Part shown: piece after piece, positions 1-9,485 of the stretch
How positions within the stretch are numbered: position 1 is the first letter of the stretch
Layout: each line of letters starts with the position of its first letter
From: Parerythrobacter_A sp963761775
Lineage (GTDB): Bacteria; Pseudomonadota; Alphaproteobacteria; Sphingomonadales; Sphingomonadaceae
Reading direction: 5' to 3'
Length of the DNA: 64,000 nucleotides
Assembly: GCA_963761775.1 (NCBI GenBank)
Contig: CAVXIF010000001.1
Span: forward strand, 62,001-126,000
Translations under genes and position numbers: made by a program
Notes under the pieces: model-generated
Told to the model about the DNA's origin: nothing
Seen by the model: only the letters and a program-made list of their open reading frames with translations
Databases searched by the model: none

Positions 1-4
1 GACG

Positions 5-265
5 GTGGATGCCTACGGTCCCGCATCGCCTGCACGGTCCATTCTGCTGGCGTTGTATCTGGCGATCCTGATCGCGTCGGTGGCGCTGCTGGCGTGGCCG
101 GTGCCGGCGCTGGTGGGCACGTTGCTGGCGATGCAGATCGTGTACAAGCTGCTGACGCCGGTGACGGTCGGATCGTTTGACAATCCGGTGGTGACCGCCA
201 ACCTCGCGATTGCCGCGTTCCACTGCATCACGCTCTGGCTGATCGCTACGCGTCCGGCGCTCTAG
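5..265 (+). CDS. small hydrophobic membrane protein, possibly 5'-partial
   Basis: The reading frame runs from a GTG at position 5 to a TAG at 265, 86 residues. It is strongly hydrophobic, with about three candidate membrane helices (roughly residues 12-33, 33-50 and 63-82) and few charges. I do not recognise a family. Because the frame is open to the left edge of the window, the true start may lie upstream and this may be the C-terminal part of a longer membrane protein. No convincing ribosome binding site can be judged because only four bases precede the GTG. Confidence 0.55.
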   Translation: MDAYGPASPARSILLALYLAILIASVALLAWPVPALVGTLLAMQIVYKLLTPVTVGSFDNPVVTANLAIAAFHCITLWLIATRPAL

Positions 266-454
266 GTGGACCTGCTAGTCGATTAAGTTGGCATAGCCGT
301 CAGAACGGCTGGACGGCTCCGGCCAGTATAAGGGCGAGGGCGCAGCCGTGGACGATGACGGTTCGCAGGCGATCCGCCTGTGCGTCGAAAGTCGGGAGAA
401 GGGTCAGCGCCTTGGTCATGGCGCCGTGTTGCGCCGCACCGCCCTAACAAACCG

Positions 455-1459
455 TTAAGGTGCAGCGATCCGGGGCATCTGCATGCTGGCGCAATGGAAC
501 CCGCCGCCACCCGCCAGCACGGCGCTGGCGGACAAGCCGACAGCGCGCCGCCCGGGGAACAGGGCGCCAATGGCTGCCACCGCAGCCACATCGTTCGCGC
601 AGCCGAAGGTCGGCACCACGACCAGCGCATTGGTGATGGCGAAATTGACATAACTCGCCGGTTCTATCCGCCCGTCACGCCTGACGAGACCGGGTGAGGG
701 GATGCGAACCACGTCGAGACCCGCCGCTTCGGCACGCTCCGCCGCGTCGCGATAGATGGCGGCATTGGGATCGTCCGGCCCGTCCGGTTCGGGCACGACC
801 ACGCGGCCCGGCGCGATGAACCGCGCGAGGTTGTCGACATGGCCATCGGTATGGTCGTTCACCAGCCCGTCGCCCAGCCAGATAACGTCTGCGAATCCCA
901 GATCGTTCAACAGATTTTTCTCGACTCCGGACTGTGAAAGCACCGGATTGCGGTTCGGGTTGAGCAGGCATTGCTCCGTCGTCAGCACCTGTCCGGTACC
1001 GTCACCGTCCACCGCTCCGCCTTCCAGCACCCAGTCGGGCCGGTGCAGCGCCAGCCCTTCATCCTGCGCTAGTTTCGCGCCAATCTCCGCATCTCCCGCC
1101 ATCGGATACTTGCCGCCCCAGCCGTTGAAGCCGGGGCGCACCGCGACACCGTCGCCGCGCACGATGGGTCCGGTATCGCGCAGCCAGATATCGCCGTATT
1201 TGCGCGTTTCCAACGTGACCGACGTCGAGACAAGCGACTGCGCCGCCTGCGCATTTGCCGCATCGCGCACCAGCAGGCGCACGGACTGCCCGCTATCGGC
1301 TACCGTATTGGCGAACGCCGCAATCTCGCCCTGCGCAGCATCGAAATGGTCGCCCCATTCGCTGGGGTCGTGGGGAAAGCCGATCCACAGCCACGCCTGC
1401 TCCGCCCATTCCGCAGGTGGCGGGGCGGATGGCGGGGCCGATGGCGCGCTAGCAGCCAT
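455..1459 (-). CDS. agmatine deiminase family protein (peptidyl-arginine deiminase, bacterial type)
   Basis: Predicted to hydrolyse the guanidinium group of agmatine to N-carbamoylputrescine and ammonia in the cytoplasm, feeding polyamine synthesis or nitrogen supply. The sequence shows the family landmarks: EWxxQxWLWIGFP near the N terminus, the RDTGP motif, EGGAVDGDG, NDHTDGHVDN, and the C-terminal GGGGFHCASMQMP containing the catalytic cysteine. About 334 residues, close to the usual family length. The frame could start further upstream, but the ATG at 1459 places the conserved EW motif about 20 residues in, as in relatives. It overlaps the stop of the upstream M28 peptidase by 11 bases, suggesting co-transcription. 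No N-carbamoylputrescine amidase is adjacent, so a bacterial porphyromonas-type PAD role cannot be excluded. Confidence 0.88.
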   Translation of the reverse strand: MAASAPSAPPSAPPPAEWAEQAWLWIGFPHDPSEWGDHFDAAQGEIAAFANTVADSGQSVRLLVRDAANAQAAQSLVSTSVTLETRKYGDIWLRDTGPIVRGDGVAVRPGFNGWGGKYPMAGDAEIGAKLAQDEGLALHRPDWVLEGGAVDGDGTGQVLTTEQCLLNPNRNPVLSQSGVEKNLLNDLGFADVIWLGDGLVNDHTDGHVDNLARFIAPGRVVVPEPDGPDDPNAAIYRDAAERAEAAGLDVVRIPSPGLVRRDGRIEPASYVNFAITNALVVVPTFGCANDVAAVAAIGALFPGRRAVGLSASAVLAGGGGFHCASMQMPRIAAP

Positions 1460-3203
1460 TCCCGCCAGCAGCGGCACAGCTGGCATCGCGGATGGCGCGA
1501 AATTCGTCGCCTTCGTTCCAGTTCGGCCAGCTCGTGCTGTCACCAAGGCTGCGACCCACGCGGTAGAACAGGTCGAGGTCCTGCATCACGCCCGACCAGT
1601 CCCAGTTCTCGTCGAACTCGTCCTTCGGCCCGTGATAGCGGTTGGCGCGATAGTCCGCGTCCCATGCCATCCCGGCTGCCACGCCGCCGTCGATCAGATC
1701 CTGCCCGCCCTTGGCATAGATCATCGGCACGCCCTTCTTGGCGAGCGCGAAGTGGTCGGAGCGGTAGTAATAGCCCGCCTCCGGATTGGGATTGGGCGTG
1801 GCCGTCCGTCCCGTGGCATCCAGCCCCGCCTGCAGGAATGCATCGAGCTGCGACTTGCCCGGCCCCACCACCGTCACATCGCGCGAGAGGCCGGTCATCG
1901 GCAGCGCGTCCATGTTCAACCCGCCCACCGTCTGCGCCAGCGGCAGCACGGGATTGTCCGCGTAATAGGATGCGCCGAGCAGCCCCTGTTCTTCCGCCGT
2001 TACCGCCAGGAACACCTGGCTGCGTCGCGTCGGTCCGGCCTTGCCGTGCGCTTCGGCCAGCGCCACCAGGGCCGCGGTACCGGTCGCATTGTCCACCGCG
2101 CCATTGCAGATATCGTCACCATCGGGTGCAGGCGTGCAACGGCCTAGATGATCCCAATGCGCGGTGTGGATGACATATTCGTCGGGCGCTTCGGTGCCGG
2201 GCAGCATGCCGATGACGTTCTGCGAATCATAGGTCCGCATGGTGTTGCTGAACGATGTCGAGGCAGCGACGTCGAGCTGGATCGCGCGGAAACCCTGCTG
2301 CCGCGCCCGCAGCGTCAGGTCGGCAAGCGTGTAGCCCGCCATGTCGAGAACCTGTTCGGCAGCGTCCTTGGTCAGCCAGCCGTTCATCCGGGTCAGCGGC
2401 GGCGGGGTGGCTCCGCGGGCGGCATACCCCTGCGGCCCGGACCAGCTCGATTCCACCACGTTCCAGCCATAGGAGGCGGGCGCGGTGTCGTGAATGATGA
2501 GCGCCCCTGTTGCGCCCTGCCGCGCGGCTTCCTCGTATTTGTAGGTCCAGCGTCCGTAATAGGTCATCGCCTTGCCGCCGAACGGTCCGTCCAGCGTTTC
2601 GCTGCCGAAGTCGGGATCGTTGACGAGGATGACAGCAGTCTTGCCCGCCATGTCCACGCCCGCATAATCGTTCCAGCCGCGTTCGGGCGCGACGATACCG
2701 TAACCGACGAAGACCAGCTCGCTGGTATCGAGCACGGTCCTGGGCGTCCCGCGATAGGATACGCCGACCCAGTCGGTACGCGGTTCGAACGACAGTGTCT
2801 CGCCGCCGCCGCCCGCAATGGTCAGCGGTGCGAAATCGCTGCCGGTAATCTCGATCAGCGGCACGTCCTGCACCCATGACCCGTCATTGCCGGGCTGCAA
2901 TCCGGCGGCGGCGAACTTTTCAGTCAGCAGCTTGACCGTCATCGCGCCGCCCGCCGTGCCCGGCATACGCCCGTCATAGCTGTCGAGCGACAATTCGCGC
3001 GTGATGTCGACCATCGTGGCTTCGGACAGCGTCCCGGCGGTAGCGGACGGAATGTCCAGCGCGGCCTCCTGCATCGCTGGTCCGCTTTCCAGCGATGCCG
3101 TTGCGGCTTCGAGGGTGACGGGTTCCTCATTCGCGGTCGTACAGGCGCAGAGCAATGCGACTGCGGTAAGCGACGGGGCGATGCGACGGATTGTTTTTCT
3201 CAT
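1449..3203 (-). CDS. M28 family metallopeptidase, lipoprotein
   Basis: Zinc aminopeptidase-like enzyme expected on the periplasmic or outer face of the envelope. The chosen ATG at 3203 gives a lipoprotein signal with an LLCAC-type lipobox about 20 residues in; the longer frame upstream would bury this signal. A PA-like insert lies in the middle (about residues 130-260), and the M28 metal-binding signature follows: HTAHWDHLG, GAVDNATG, the EEQGLLG glutamates, an MDALP stretch, and RSDHFALAKKGVP. About 584 residues, typical of PA-domain M28 enzymes. It is divergent from glnE with a 77-base gap and overlaps the downstream agmatine deiminase. The substrate cannot be told from sequence; peptides or dipeptides are likely. 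Confidence 0.9.
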   Translation of the reverse strand: MRKTIRRIAPSLTAVALLCACTTANEEPVTLEAATASLESGPAMQEAALDIPSATAGTLSEATMVDITRELSLDSYDGRMPGTAGGAMTVKLLTEKFAAAGLQPGNDGSWVQDVPLIEITGSDFAPLTIAGGGGETLSFEPRTDWVGVSYRGTPRTVLDTSELVFVGYGIVAPERGWNDYAGVDMAGKTAVILVNDPDFGSETLDGPFGGKAMTYYGRWTYKYEEAARQGATGALIIHDTAPASYGWNVVESSWSGPQGYAARGATPPPLTRMNGWLTKDAAEQVLDMAGYTLADLTLRARQQGFRAIQLDVAASTSFSNTMRTYDSQNVIGMLPGTEAPDEYVIHTAHWDHLGRCTPAPDGDDICNGAVDNATGTAALVALAEAHGKAGPTRRSQVFLAVTAEEQGLLGASYYADNPVLPLAQTVGGLNMDALPMTGLSRDVTVVGPGKSQLDAFLQAGLDATGRTATPNPNPEAGYYYRSDHFALAKKGVPMIYAKGGQDLIDGGVAAGMAWDADYRANRYHGPKDEFDENWDWSGVMQDLDLFYRVGRSLGDSTSWPNWNEGDEFRAIRDASCAAAGGNGC

Positions 3204-3280
3204 GGCGCAAGTCATCGCAAACCAGCCGCAGACTGGCAAGTGCGCTTGCAGCGAAAGGGCAGCACAGGCAGGTGCATGGT

Positions 3281-5968
3281 GTGACCGCTTTTACCTACGA
3301 TAACGCCGATTGGGGCGCGGCGCTGGTGCGGGCGCGGCACCATGCGCCGTTCCTTGCGCAGGCGCTCGCCCGGCAACCCGACCTCGCGGCCCTGCTGGAA
3401 GCGGGCAAGGGCCACGAGGCGCTGGCGATGGCCCACGCTGCGGGCGAGGGCTTGGCCGCTGTCGGGCGGGCCTTGCGGCTGGAAAAGCGGGCTTTGGGTA
3501 CCGTTCTTGCTATCGGCGACCTGGCAGGCGCGTTCCCGTTGCACACCGTGATGCGTACCCTGTCGGACTTTGCCGACCGCGCGCTCGATACCGCAATCCG
3601 CGCGGCCATTGCCAAGCGGGTCGAGGGTGCGGCACCGGATGGTTTCGTCGCGCTGGCCCTGGGCAAGCAGGGCGCGCGCGAGCTGAATTACAGTTCCGAC
3701 ATCGACCCGATCCTGCTGTTCGATCCCGACACCCTGCCGCGCCGCGACCGGGACGAACCGGGCGAAGTGGCGCAGCGTTATGCGCGCGAGATCGTGGCGC
3801 TGCTCTCCAACGTGACCGAACATGGCTATGTCTTCCGCGTCGATCTGCGGCTGCGGCCCGCGTCGGAAACCAGCCCGCTGGCGGTGCCGGTGGCGCGCGC
3901 ACTGTCGCATTATGAATCGAGCGCGCTGACATGGGAACGGCTGGCATTCCTGCGCGCCCGCGCGGTGGGCGGCGATACCGCTATGGGCGAGACGTTCCTG
4001 CAAACCATCACGCCGTTCGTCTGGCGCCGCAGCCTCGATTTCGGCACGATCGACGAGATTGCGCGCCTGACCGCACGCATCCGCGCCAGCCATGACGGTC
4101 CGTCCGCACCCGCACCGGGATATGATGTAAAACTGGGGCGCGGCGGTATTCGCGAGATCGAGTTCTATGCCCAGACCCTGCAACTGATCCACGGTGGCCG
4201 CGACCCGTCGCTGCGCATCGCCGGCACCCGCCCTGCACTGGCCGCGCTTGCGGCGGCAGGTCATATTGGCGCGGAAGATGCGCAGGCGCTGGGGGAAAGC
4301 TATGACGGCCTGCGCACCGTCGAACACCGGCTGCAAATGGTCGAGGACCGGCAAACCCACAGCCTGCCCGAAGGCGATGCGCTGGAGAATGTCGCGCGGC
4401 TGGCAGGTTATGCCGACGCACCGGCGTTCATCGCGCACTGCACTGGGTTGACAGAGCCGGTAGCGGAACGCTTCGATGCGCTGCTGGCGCGGCAGGCGGG
4501 TGGCAAGACGACAATCGCGAAAGCGGCAGACAAGCGCATCGTAAAGCGTGTGCGCGGTTGGGCGGACGGGCAGTTCAGCGCGCTCCGCAGCGAGGCGGCG
4601 CTGGCCGCGTTCGAGGATTGCGTGCCGTTGCTGGTCGACGCGATCGAGCGGGCGGAGAATAGCAGCCGCGCGCTGGAGCGGTGGGAAAGCCTGCTTGCGG
4701 GGGCGCCCGTCACGGTCAACCTGTTTCGCCTGCTTGTCGCGCGGCCCGGCCTGCTGGACCGGCTGATGGACATCCTGACCTTGGCCGACCCGCTGGGCGC
4801 ACGGCTCACCCGGCGGCCCGCCTTGCTCGATACGCTGCTGGACAGCTCCGCGACCCAGCTGCCCGGTTCGGTCGCCGCGTTGCAACGCGCGCTGCGGCCG
4901 CTTTCCGCCCGAGCAGGGTACGAACAGCGGCTCGACCGGCTGCGTGTTGTAACCGGCGAAACGCGATTCTCGCTTGGTGTCCAGCTTATCTCCGGCGCGC
5001 AGGACCCACTCGACATCGCGGAAGGCTTGTCCCGCCTGGCCGAGGCAGCGGTGCGCGAGGCGGTTCGACTGGCCGAAAGCGAATTTGCGGCGAAGCACGG
5101 GCGGTTTGCCGGCCGGTCGCTGGCGGTGCTGGCGCTGGGGCGGTTCGGCGGCGGGGCGCTGACGCATATGTCGGACCTCGACATCGTCTACCTGTTCGAC
5201 GGCCCGCCCGATGACGCGCTGGACGACGAAAGCGACGGCCCAAGACCGATGGGTCCGACGCTTTACTTCAATCGCCTCGCGCAGCGGGTGACTGCCGCCT
5301 TGAGCGTGCCGACCGCCGAGGGTGTGCTGTTCGATGTCGATACCCGTCTGCGACCCCAGGGCGCACAAGGACCGCTGGCAGTCAGCACGGCGGGTTTCGC
5401 GCGATACCAGCGCAGTGATGCCTGGACGTGGGAGCATATGGCGCTGTGCCGCGCCCGCGTCGTGATCGCCTCGCCTGCCACGCGCGCCACGATAGAGCGG
5501 AGTATCGCCGGCGCGCTGGCCAAGCCAAGGGACCCGGTCGCGCTGCGCAGCGATATTCTCGCGATGCGCAACGACATGGCGCGGCACAAACCCCCGCGCG
5601 GTCCACTGGATGTGAAGCTGCTGCGTGGCGGGCTGGTCGATATCGAATTCACGCTACACTACCTGCAATTGCGCGACGGTGTGGGCATGTCGCCGGACCT
5701 GACCGCTGCCATTGCAGCGCAAGTCGAAGCCGGACTGCTCGACGCCCGCATGAAGGATGCGCACTTGCTTATGACGCGGTTGCTCATCGCGGCCCGCCTG
5801 CTGGCGCCGGACCTTGCCGTGCCGCATGCCCGTGCCGGTGCCGCGCTTGCCACGGCATGCGGGCTGGACGATGCGGACGCGATACTGCCCGCCATTGCCG
5901 ACGCCCGCGAGGGTGTCGCACGGCAATGGCGCCATACTTTCGAGACCGAACTGGAGATCGACACATGA
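3281..5968 (+). CDS. glnE: bifunctional glutamine synthetase adenylyltransferase/adenylyl-removing enzyme
   Basis: Controls glutamine synthetase by adding and removing AMP in response to the PII signal. Two related nucleotidyltransferase modules are visible: the N-terminal adenylyl-removase half with LNYSSDIDPILLFD (about residue 135) and the C-terminal adenylyltransferase half with THMSDLDIVYLFD (about residue 630), each followed by an RLRPxG/S strand and a DVKLxRGG motif. Length of about 895 residues fits alphaproteobacterial GlnE. The frame is open upstream to a TTG at 3191, which would overlap the divergent M28 gene; the GTG at 3281 is preferred because it starts just before the conserved region, but a GTG at 3272 is also possible. 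Its stop overlaps the bcp start (ATGA), so the two are translationally coupled. Together with gltBD in this window it points to tight nitrogen control. Confidence 0.93.
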   Translation: MTAFTYDNADWGAALVRARHHAPFLAQALARQPDLAALLEAGKGHEALAMAHAAGEGLAAVGRALRLEKRALGTVLAIGDLAGAFPLHTVMRTLSDFADRALDTAIRAAIAKRVEGAAPDGFVALALGKQGARELNYSSDIDPILLFDPDTLPRRDRDEPGEVAQRYAREIVALLSNVTEHGYVFRVDLRLRPASETSPLAVPVARALSHYESSALTWERLAFLRARAVGGDTAMGETFLQTITPFVWRRSLDFGTIDEIARLTARIRASHDGPSAPAPGYDVKLGRGGIREIEFYAQTLQLIHGGRDPSLRIAGTRPALAALAAAGHIGAEDAQALGESYDGLRTVEHRLQMVEDRQTHSLPEGDALENVARLAGYADAPAFIAHCTGLTEPVAERFDALLARQAGGKTTIAKAADKRIVKRVRGWADGQFSALRSEAALAAFEDCVPLLVDAIERAENSSRALERWESLLAGAPVTVNLFRLLVARPGLLDRLMDILTLADPLGARLTRRPALLDTLLDSSATQLPGSVAALQRALRPLSARAGYEQRLDRLRVVTGETRFSLGVQLISGAQDPLDIAEGLSRLAEAAVREAVRLAESEFAAKHGRFAGRSLAVLALGRFGGGALTHMSDLDIVYLFDGPPDDALDDESDGPRPMGPTLYFNRLAQRVTAALSVPTAEGVLFDVDTRLRPQGAQGPLAVSTAGFARYQRSDAWTWEHMALCRARVVIASPATRATIERSIAGALAKPRDPVALRSDILAMRNDMARHKPPRGPLDVKLLRGGLVDIEFTLHYLQLRDGVGMSPDLTAAIAAQVEAGLLDARMKDAHLLMTRLLIAARLLAPDLAVPHARAGAALATACGLDDADAILPAIADAREGVARQWRHTFETELEIDT

Positions 5969-6441
5969 CCGACACCGCACTCGCCACAGGCGCCACAATC
6001 CCGGACATTGCGATGGAAACGCCCGACGGCGGCAGCGTGAAGCCGTCCGATTTTGCGGCGCGCAAGCTGGTGCTGTTCTTCTATCCCAAGGACAATACGC
6101 CCGGCTGCACGACGGAAGCAAAGGCGTTTTCCGAACGGCTCGACGCTTTCGAGGCCGCCGGATGCGCAGTACTGGGCATCAGCAAGGATTCGCCGCGAAA
6201 GCACCGGAACTTCATCGCCAAGCACGACTTGACCGTCCCGCTGGCGACCGATGCGGCAGAAGGCGGACTGTCCGATGCGCTTGGCATCTGGACCGAAAAG
6301 CAGATGTACGGGAAAACCTATCTTGGCATGGTCCGCACGACGGTGCTGGTCGATACAGACGGGACTATCGCCCAGGTGTGGAACAAGGTGCGGGTCAAGG
6401 ATCACGCGGAAGCGGTGCTGTCGGCGGCGCTGGCGCTTTAG
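5965..6441 (+). CDS. bcp: thioredoxin-dependent peroxiredoxin, BCP/PrxQ type
   Basis: Reduces hydrogen peroxide and organic hydroperoxides with thioredoxin as electron donor. 158 residues. The peroxidatic cysteine is Cys48 in FFYPKDNTPGCTTEA, followed by the usual FSERLDAFEAAG and the C-terminal RTTVLVDTDGTI strand. The resolving cysteine that many BCP proteins carry five residues after the peroxidatic one is a lysine here (Lys53). A second cysteine, Cys67, lies in AAGCAVLGIS, so this may be a 1-Cys enzyme or use a different resolving position. The ATG overlaps the glnE stop by four bases. Confidence 0.93.
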   Translation: MTDTALATGATIPDIAMETPDGGSVKPSDFAARKLVLFFYPKDNTPGCTTEAKAFSERLDAFEAAGCAVLGISKDSPRKHRNFIAKHDLTVPLATDAAEGGLSDALGIWTEKQMYGKTYLGMVRTTVLVDTDGTIAQVWNKVRVKDHAEAVLSAALAL

Positions 6442-6671
6442 GTTCGTCGCAGCGGATTCGGGACGATGCGTGGCAACTCCGGCTGTGCAAAACCGCTGTT
6501 CCGCGAAATTTCAGGGTAGTGGCATACGCGCCAGAACGGTTCAGCGCAGCGCGCAGCCATTCCATCGCTTAGATCCGGCCTGCGGGTTGCGCGGCAGGCA
6601 GCTTTGCTCAAGGCCATAATGCACATGGTCGGCGGGGCGTTCCCGCGACTGCAAAATAAAATTTCCGGCGC

Positions 6672-7418
6672 ATGATTGCGGACGGGTCGCAAAACAAGGA
6701 CGTATCATTGATCGGCATATCGTTTCTGCGTAACGCCAAGACGGCAGCCCTCGCCGCCTTCGGCTCGGTTTCCCTGCTCATCCAGCCCGCCATCGCAAGC
6801 GACGATACGGCCGGCCTGCCGCCCGTTGCCGATGTGCTGGATATCGCCCCTGCGACCGCCACCGCCGCCGCACCGGCAGATGCCGACTTCACTGAATTGT
6901 TCGCGGTCTGGGATACTGCCGAGATACCTTCCGCTGGCAATACGGGCCTTTCATCTTCCGAGCGGATTTCGATCCCGTCAAGCATGCCGCTCCAGGCTGC
7001 CAAGCTGACCAGCGATTACGGAATGCGCGTCCACCCCGTCCTTAAAAAGCGTAAGCGCCATAACGGTGTCGACCTCGCCGCACCCACTGGCACGCCGGTC
7101 TATGCAACGGCGGATGGCGTGGTCAGCCGCGCCAACCGTTTCAGCAGCTACGGCCTGTATATTTCCATCGAACATGGCGGGAAGCTGCAAACGCGCTTTG
7201 CCCACCTGTCGGGCCTGAACGTGCGCGCAGGCCAGGAAGTGAAAAAGGGCGACTTGATCGGCTTCGTCGGCTCGACCGGCCGTTCCACCGGCCCGCACCT
7301 GCACTACGAAGTGCGCATGGCAGGCCGCGCCGTGAACCCCATCCCCTACATGGTCGAAACCAAAGCCCAGCATGCCCATGCGCTAGTGCAGGGTGAGGGC
7401 GGCCAAGGCGGCCGCTAA
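6672..7418 (+). CDS. M23 family metallopeptidase (LytM-type), exported
   Basis: Peptidoglycan endopeptidase-like protein. 248 residues with a hydrophobic export signal ending near AIAS (residues 28-40), a low-complexity Ala/Thr linker, then an M23 domain. The zinc ligands and catalytic histidines are visible: HNGVDLAAPTGTPV (His and Asp ligands, about residues 130-134), FAHLSGL, and GPHLHYEVRM near residue 212, with the family turns SDYGMRVHP and GFVGSTGRSTG. All active-site motifs are present, so it is probably catalytic rather than a degenerate activator. The nearest ATG at 6672 gives a long n-region; a TTG at 6708 would also leave a signal peptide. A strong intrinsic terminator follows, so it is probably monocistronic. 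Confidence 0.9.
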   Translation: MIADGSQNKDVSLIGISFLRNAKTAALAAFGSVSLLIQPAIASDDTAGLPPVADVLDIAPATATAAAPADADFTELFAVWDTAEIPSAGNTGLSSSERISIPSSMPLQAAKLTSDYGMRVHPVLKKRKRHNGVDLAAPTGTPVYATADGVVSRANRFSSYGLYISIEHGGKLQTRFAHLSGLNVRAGQEVKKGDLIGFVGSTGRSTGPHLHYEVRMAGRAVNPIPYMVETKAQHAHALVQGEGGQGGR

Positions 7419-7466
7419 CGCGCGGCCAATAGAGCGCGCACCGACTTCAACCAGATCACCAAGGAA

Positions 7467-7497
7467 GGGGTGGCGGAGCGATCCGCTGCCCCTTTTT
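7467..7497 (+). terminator. intrinsic terminator downstream of the M23 peptidase gene
   Basis: An 11-base-pair stem (7467-7477 pairing with 7482-7492, two G-U pairs) closes a GCGA tetraloop and is followed directly by a five-T tract. It lies about 50 bases after the M23 stop on the same strand. Confidence 0.88.
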
Positions 7498-7594
7498 CTT
7501 CGTGAAGGGACGCCTTGCCTGACCAGCTTGCGCCGTTAGGTTGCGATTTGCGAGGCGGCCCGATTCACGAGGCTGCTCGTGGGAGAGACCGTCC

Positions 7595-9121
7595 ATGCAT
7601 CCGACCCGTCATGCCGCAACCCGGCCCGATCATCCCGCGCTCATCATGGCGGGATCGGGTGAAACCGTAACCTTCGCGCAAATGGAAGCGCGCGCCAATC
7701 GGGTGGCGCAGTTGCTGCGAAGGCGCGGTTTGCAGGCGGGGGACGTTTTCGCGGTGCTGCTGGACAATTGCCCGCTCTATTTCGACCTGTTCTGGGGGAT
7801 GCAACGGTCCGGCTGTCTCATGGTGCCCGTGCCGACTCGCCTGACCGCGCCTGAAATCGCGTACCTGCTGGGCGATAGCGGGGCGAAGCTGCTGGTGACG
7901 CAGCCGCAATTCGACTCCCTGATCCCTGCCCTGCACGAGGCGCATCCCGATCTGGCGATCCTGCGCACCGGGACCGAACCGGCCGCCGGCACGAAAAGCT
8001 TCGACACCGCGCTTGCCGCCATGTCCGAAGAACCGATTGCGGACCCAGCCGTCGGCGCGCCTATGCTGTACAGTTCGGGCACGACCGGACAGCCCAAGGG
8101 CGTTTATCCCGCACCACCCGCCAGCCCCGATGTCGAAGCGCCGACACCGCTGCTGGGCCTCGCCACGATGGGCACCAGGATGCCGAGCGACGGCAGCATC
8201 GTCTATCTCTCGCCCGCACCGCTCTATCACGCTGCGCCGCTGGCCTGGGCCACGACGGTGCAGCGTCTGGGCGGCACGGTGGTGGTGATGGAAAAGTTCG
8301 ACCCCGAAGCCGCGCTGGCAGCGATCGAACGCTTCGCCGTGACGGACAGCCAGTGGGTGCCGACGCATTTTGCGCGGATGCTGAAACTGCCCGAAGCGGT
8401 CCGGACGCGCTACGACCTGTCCTCGCACCAGCGCGCCATCCATGCCGCCGCGCCCTGCCCCGTGGCCATAAAGCGCGCGATGATCGACTGGTGGGGGCCG
8501 ATCCTGCTGGAATATTATGCTGGATCCGAAGGCATCGGCATGACGCTGCTGAACAGCGAACAATGGCTCGCCCACCCCGGCTCCGTCGGTCCGGCGATCT
8601 ACGGCAAGGTGCATGTCTGCGGGCCGGACGGTGCGGAGCTGGGGCCGGACGAAGACGGGCTGATCTATTTCGAAAATCCCGTCCTGCCCAGCTATCACAA
8701 CGATCCGGAAAAGACCGCCGAGGCAATGAATGCGAAAGGCTGGATGACGCTGGGCGATATCGGCCATCTGGATGCGGACGGCTATCTCTACCTGACTGAC
8801 CGGCAGAGCCACATGATCATATCGGGCGGGGTGAACATCTATCCGCAAGAAGTGGAGAACCTGCTGATCGCTCATCCCGATGTGATGGATGCCGCTGTCA
8901 TCGGCGTGCCCGAACCCGACCTGGGCGAGCAGGTAACAGCCGTGGTGCAGCCGTTGGAAAACGGGGCGCTGGAGGGAGCGGGGGCCGATGCGCTGGAGGC
9001 GGAATTGCGCGCCTATCTCGACGGCCAGCTCAGTCACATCAAGATGCCGCGCCGCTATGTGTTCCGCCCCGACCTGCCGCGTGAAGCAAACGGCAAGCTC
9101 TACAAACGCGCGCTTGCGTGA
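7595..9121 (+). CDS. class I AMP-dependent acyl-CoA synthetase/ligase
   Basis: Adenylate-forming enzyme that activates a carboxylic acid to its CoA thioester via an acyl-AMP. Motifs of the ANL superfamily are clear: the phosphate-binding loop YSSGTTGQPKGV (about residue 160), a YYAGSEGIGMT segment (A5), LGDIGHLDADGYLYLTDR (A7), and SGGVNIYPQEVENLL with PREANGKLYKR (A10 lysine) near the end. 508 residues, typical. The ATG at 7595 follows a GGGAGAGA-type ribosome binding site; an upstream frame extension lacks conserved sequence. Substrate is not evident; a short or medium chain, or a cyclic acid, is as likely as a long-chain fatty acid. It stands alone between the M23 terminator and a small membrane protein gene. 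Confidence 0.9.
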   Translation: MHPTRHAATRPDHPALIMAGSGETVTFAQMEARANRVAQLLRRRGLQAGDVFAVLLDNCPLYFDLFWGMQRSGCLMVPVPTRLTAPEIAYLLGDSGAKLLVTQPQFDSLIPALHEAHPDLAILRTGTEPAAGTKSFDTALAAMSEEPIADPAVGAPMLYSSGTTGQPKGVYPAPPASPDVEAPTPLLGLATMGTRMPSDGSIVYLSPAPLYHAAPLAWATTVQRLGGTVVVMEKFDPEAALAAIERFAVTDSQWVPTHFARMLKLPEAVRTRYDLSSHQRAIHAAAPCPVAIKRAMIDWWGPILLEYYAGSEGIGMTLLNSEQWLAHPGSVGPAIYGKVHVCGPDGAELGPDEDGLIYFENPVLPSYHNDPEKTAEAMNAKGWMTLGDIGHLDADGYLYLTDRQSHMIISGGVNIYPQEVENLLIAHPDVMDAAVIGVPEPDLGEQVTAVVQPLENGALEGAGADALEAELRAYLDGQLSHIKMPRRYVFRPDLPREANGKLYKRALA

Positions 9122-9220
9122 CGAGTTCGCGGCGCGGCCAGCAAACAGCACAACATAAGTAAGCTTGTCGTCGCGATACAGATGGAGCAATATTGCTGTC
9201 GAAATTGCAGGAATAGTCCG

Positions 9221-9409
9221 ATGGTAGACGTCAATCGCAGCCAGTCCGCCGAATCGCCGGGCAATGACAAACGCTGGATCGCCATACTGGCCGTCGTGGC
9301 GCTCGCCGCCCTCGTCATCGTGGGCTCGGTCATCCTGCTGGAAAGTACGGACCGCGACGGTGCGGAAACCCCGCAACCCATGGCTGACAGCACGGTTGCG
9401 ACCGACTGA
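9221..9409 (+). CDS. small single-span membrane protein, unknown function
   Basis: 62 residues with a polar N terminus, one hydrophobic helix (about residues 18-40, ending near VGSVILLES) and an acidic tail. The ATG at 9221 has AGGAA seven bases upstream; an in-frame ATG at 9182 has no such site and adds a cysteine-rich extension of doubtful reality. It precedes the YqiJ-like and flotillin genes on the same strand by about 75 bases and may be part of that membrane module. No family recognised. Confidence 0.5.
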   Translation: MVDVNRSQSAESPGNDKRWIAILAVVALAALVIVGSVILLESTDRDGAETPQPMADSTVATD

Positions 9410-9485
9410 ATATCTGGCGTTTGTCCTGCCGATCTGCTAGTCGATAACTGATGGCAGGGGTGCATATCAGAATCGAAGAACGCTT

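Noticed and set aside
300..419. A 39-codon minus-strand frame after the agmatine deiminase gene with one hydrophobic stretch
   Set aside because: No clear ribosome binding site and no recognisable sequence; too short to support.
3212..5587. A 791-codon open frame antisense to glnE
   Set aside because: Shadow of glnE with Arg/Gln-rich composition and no ribosome binding site or homology.
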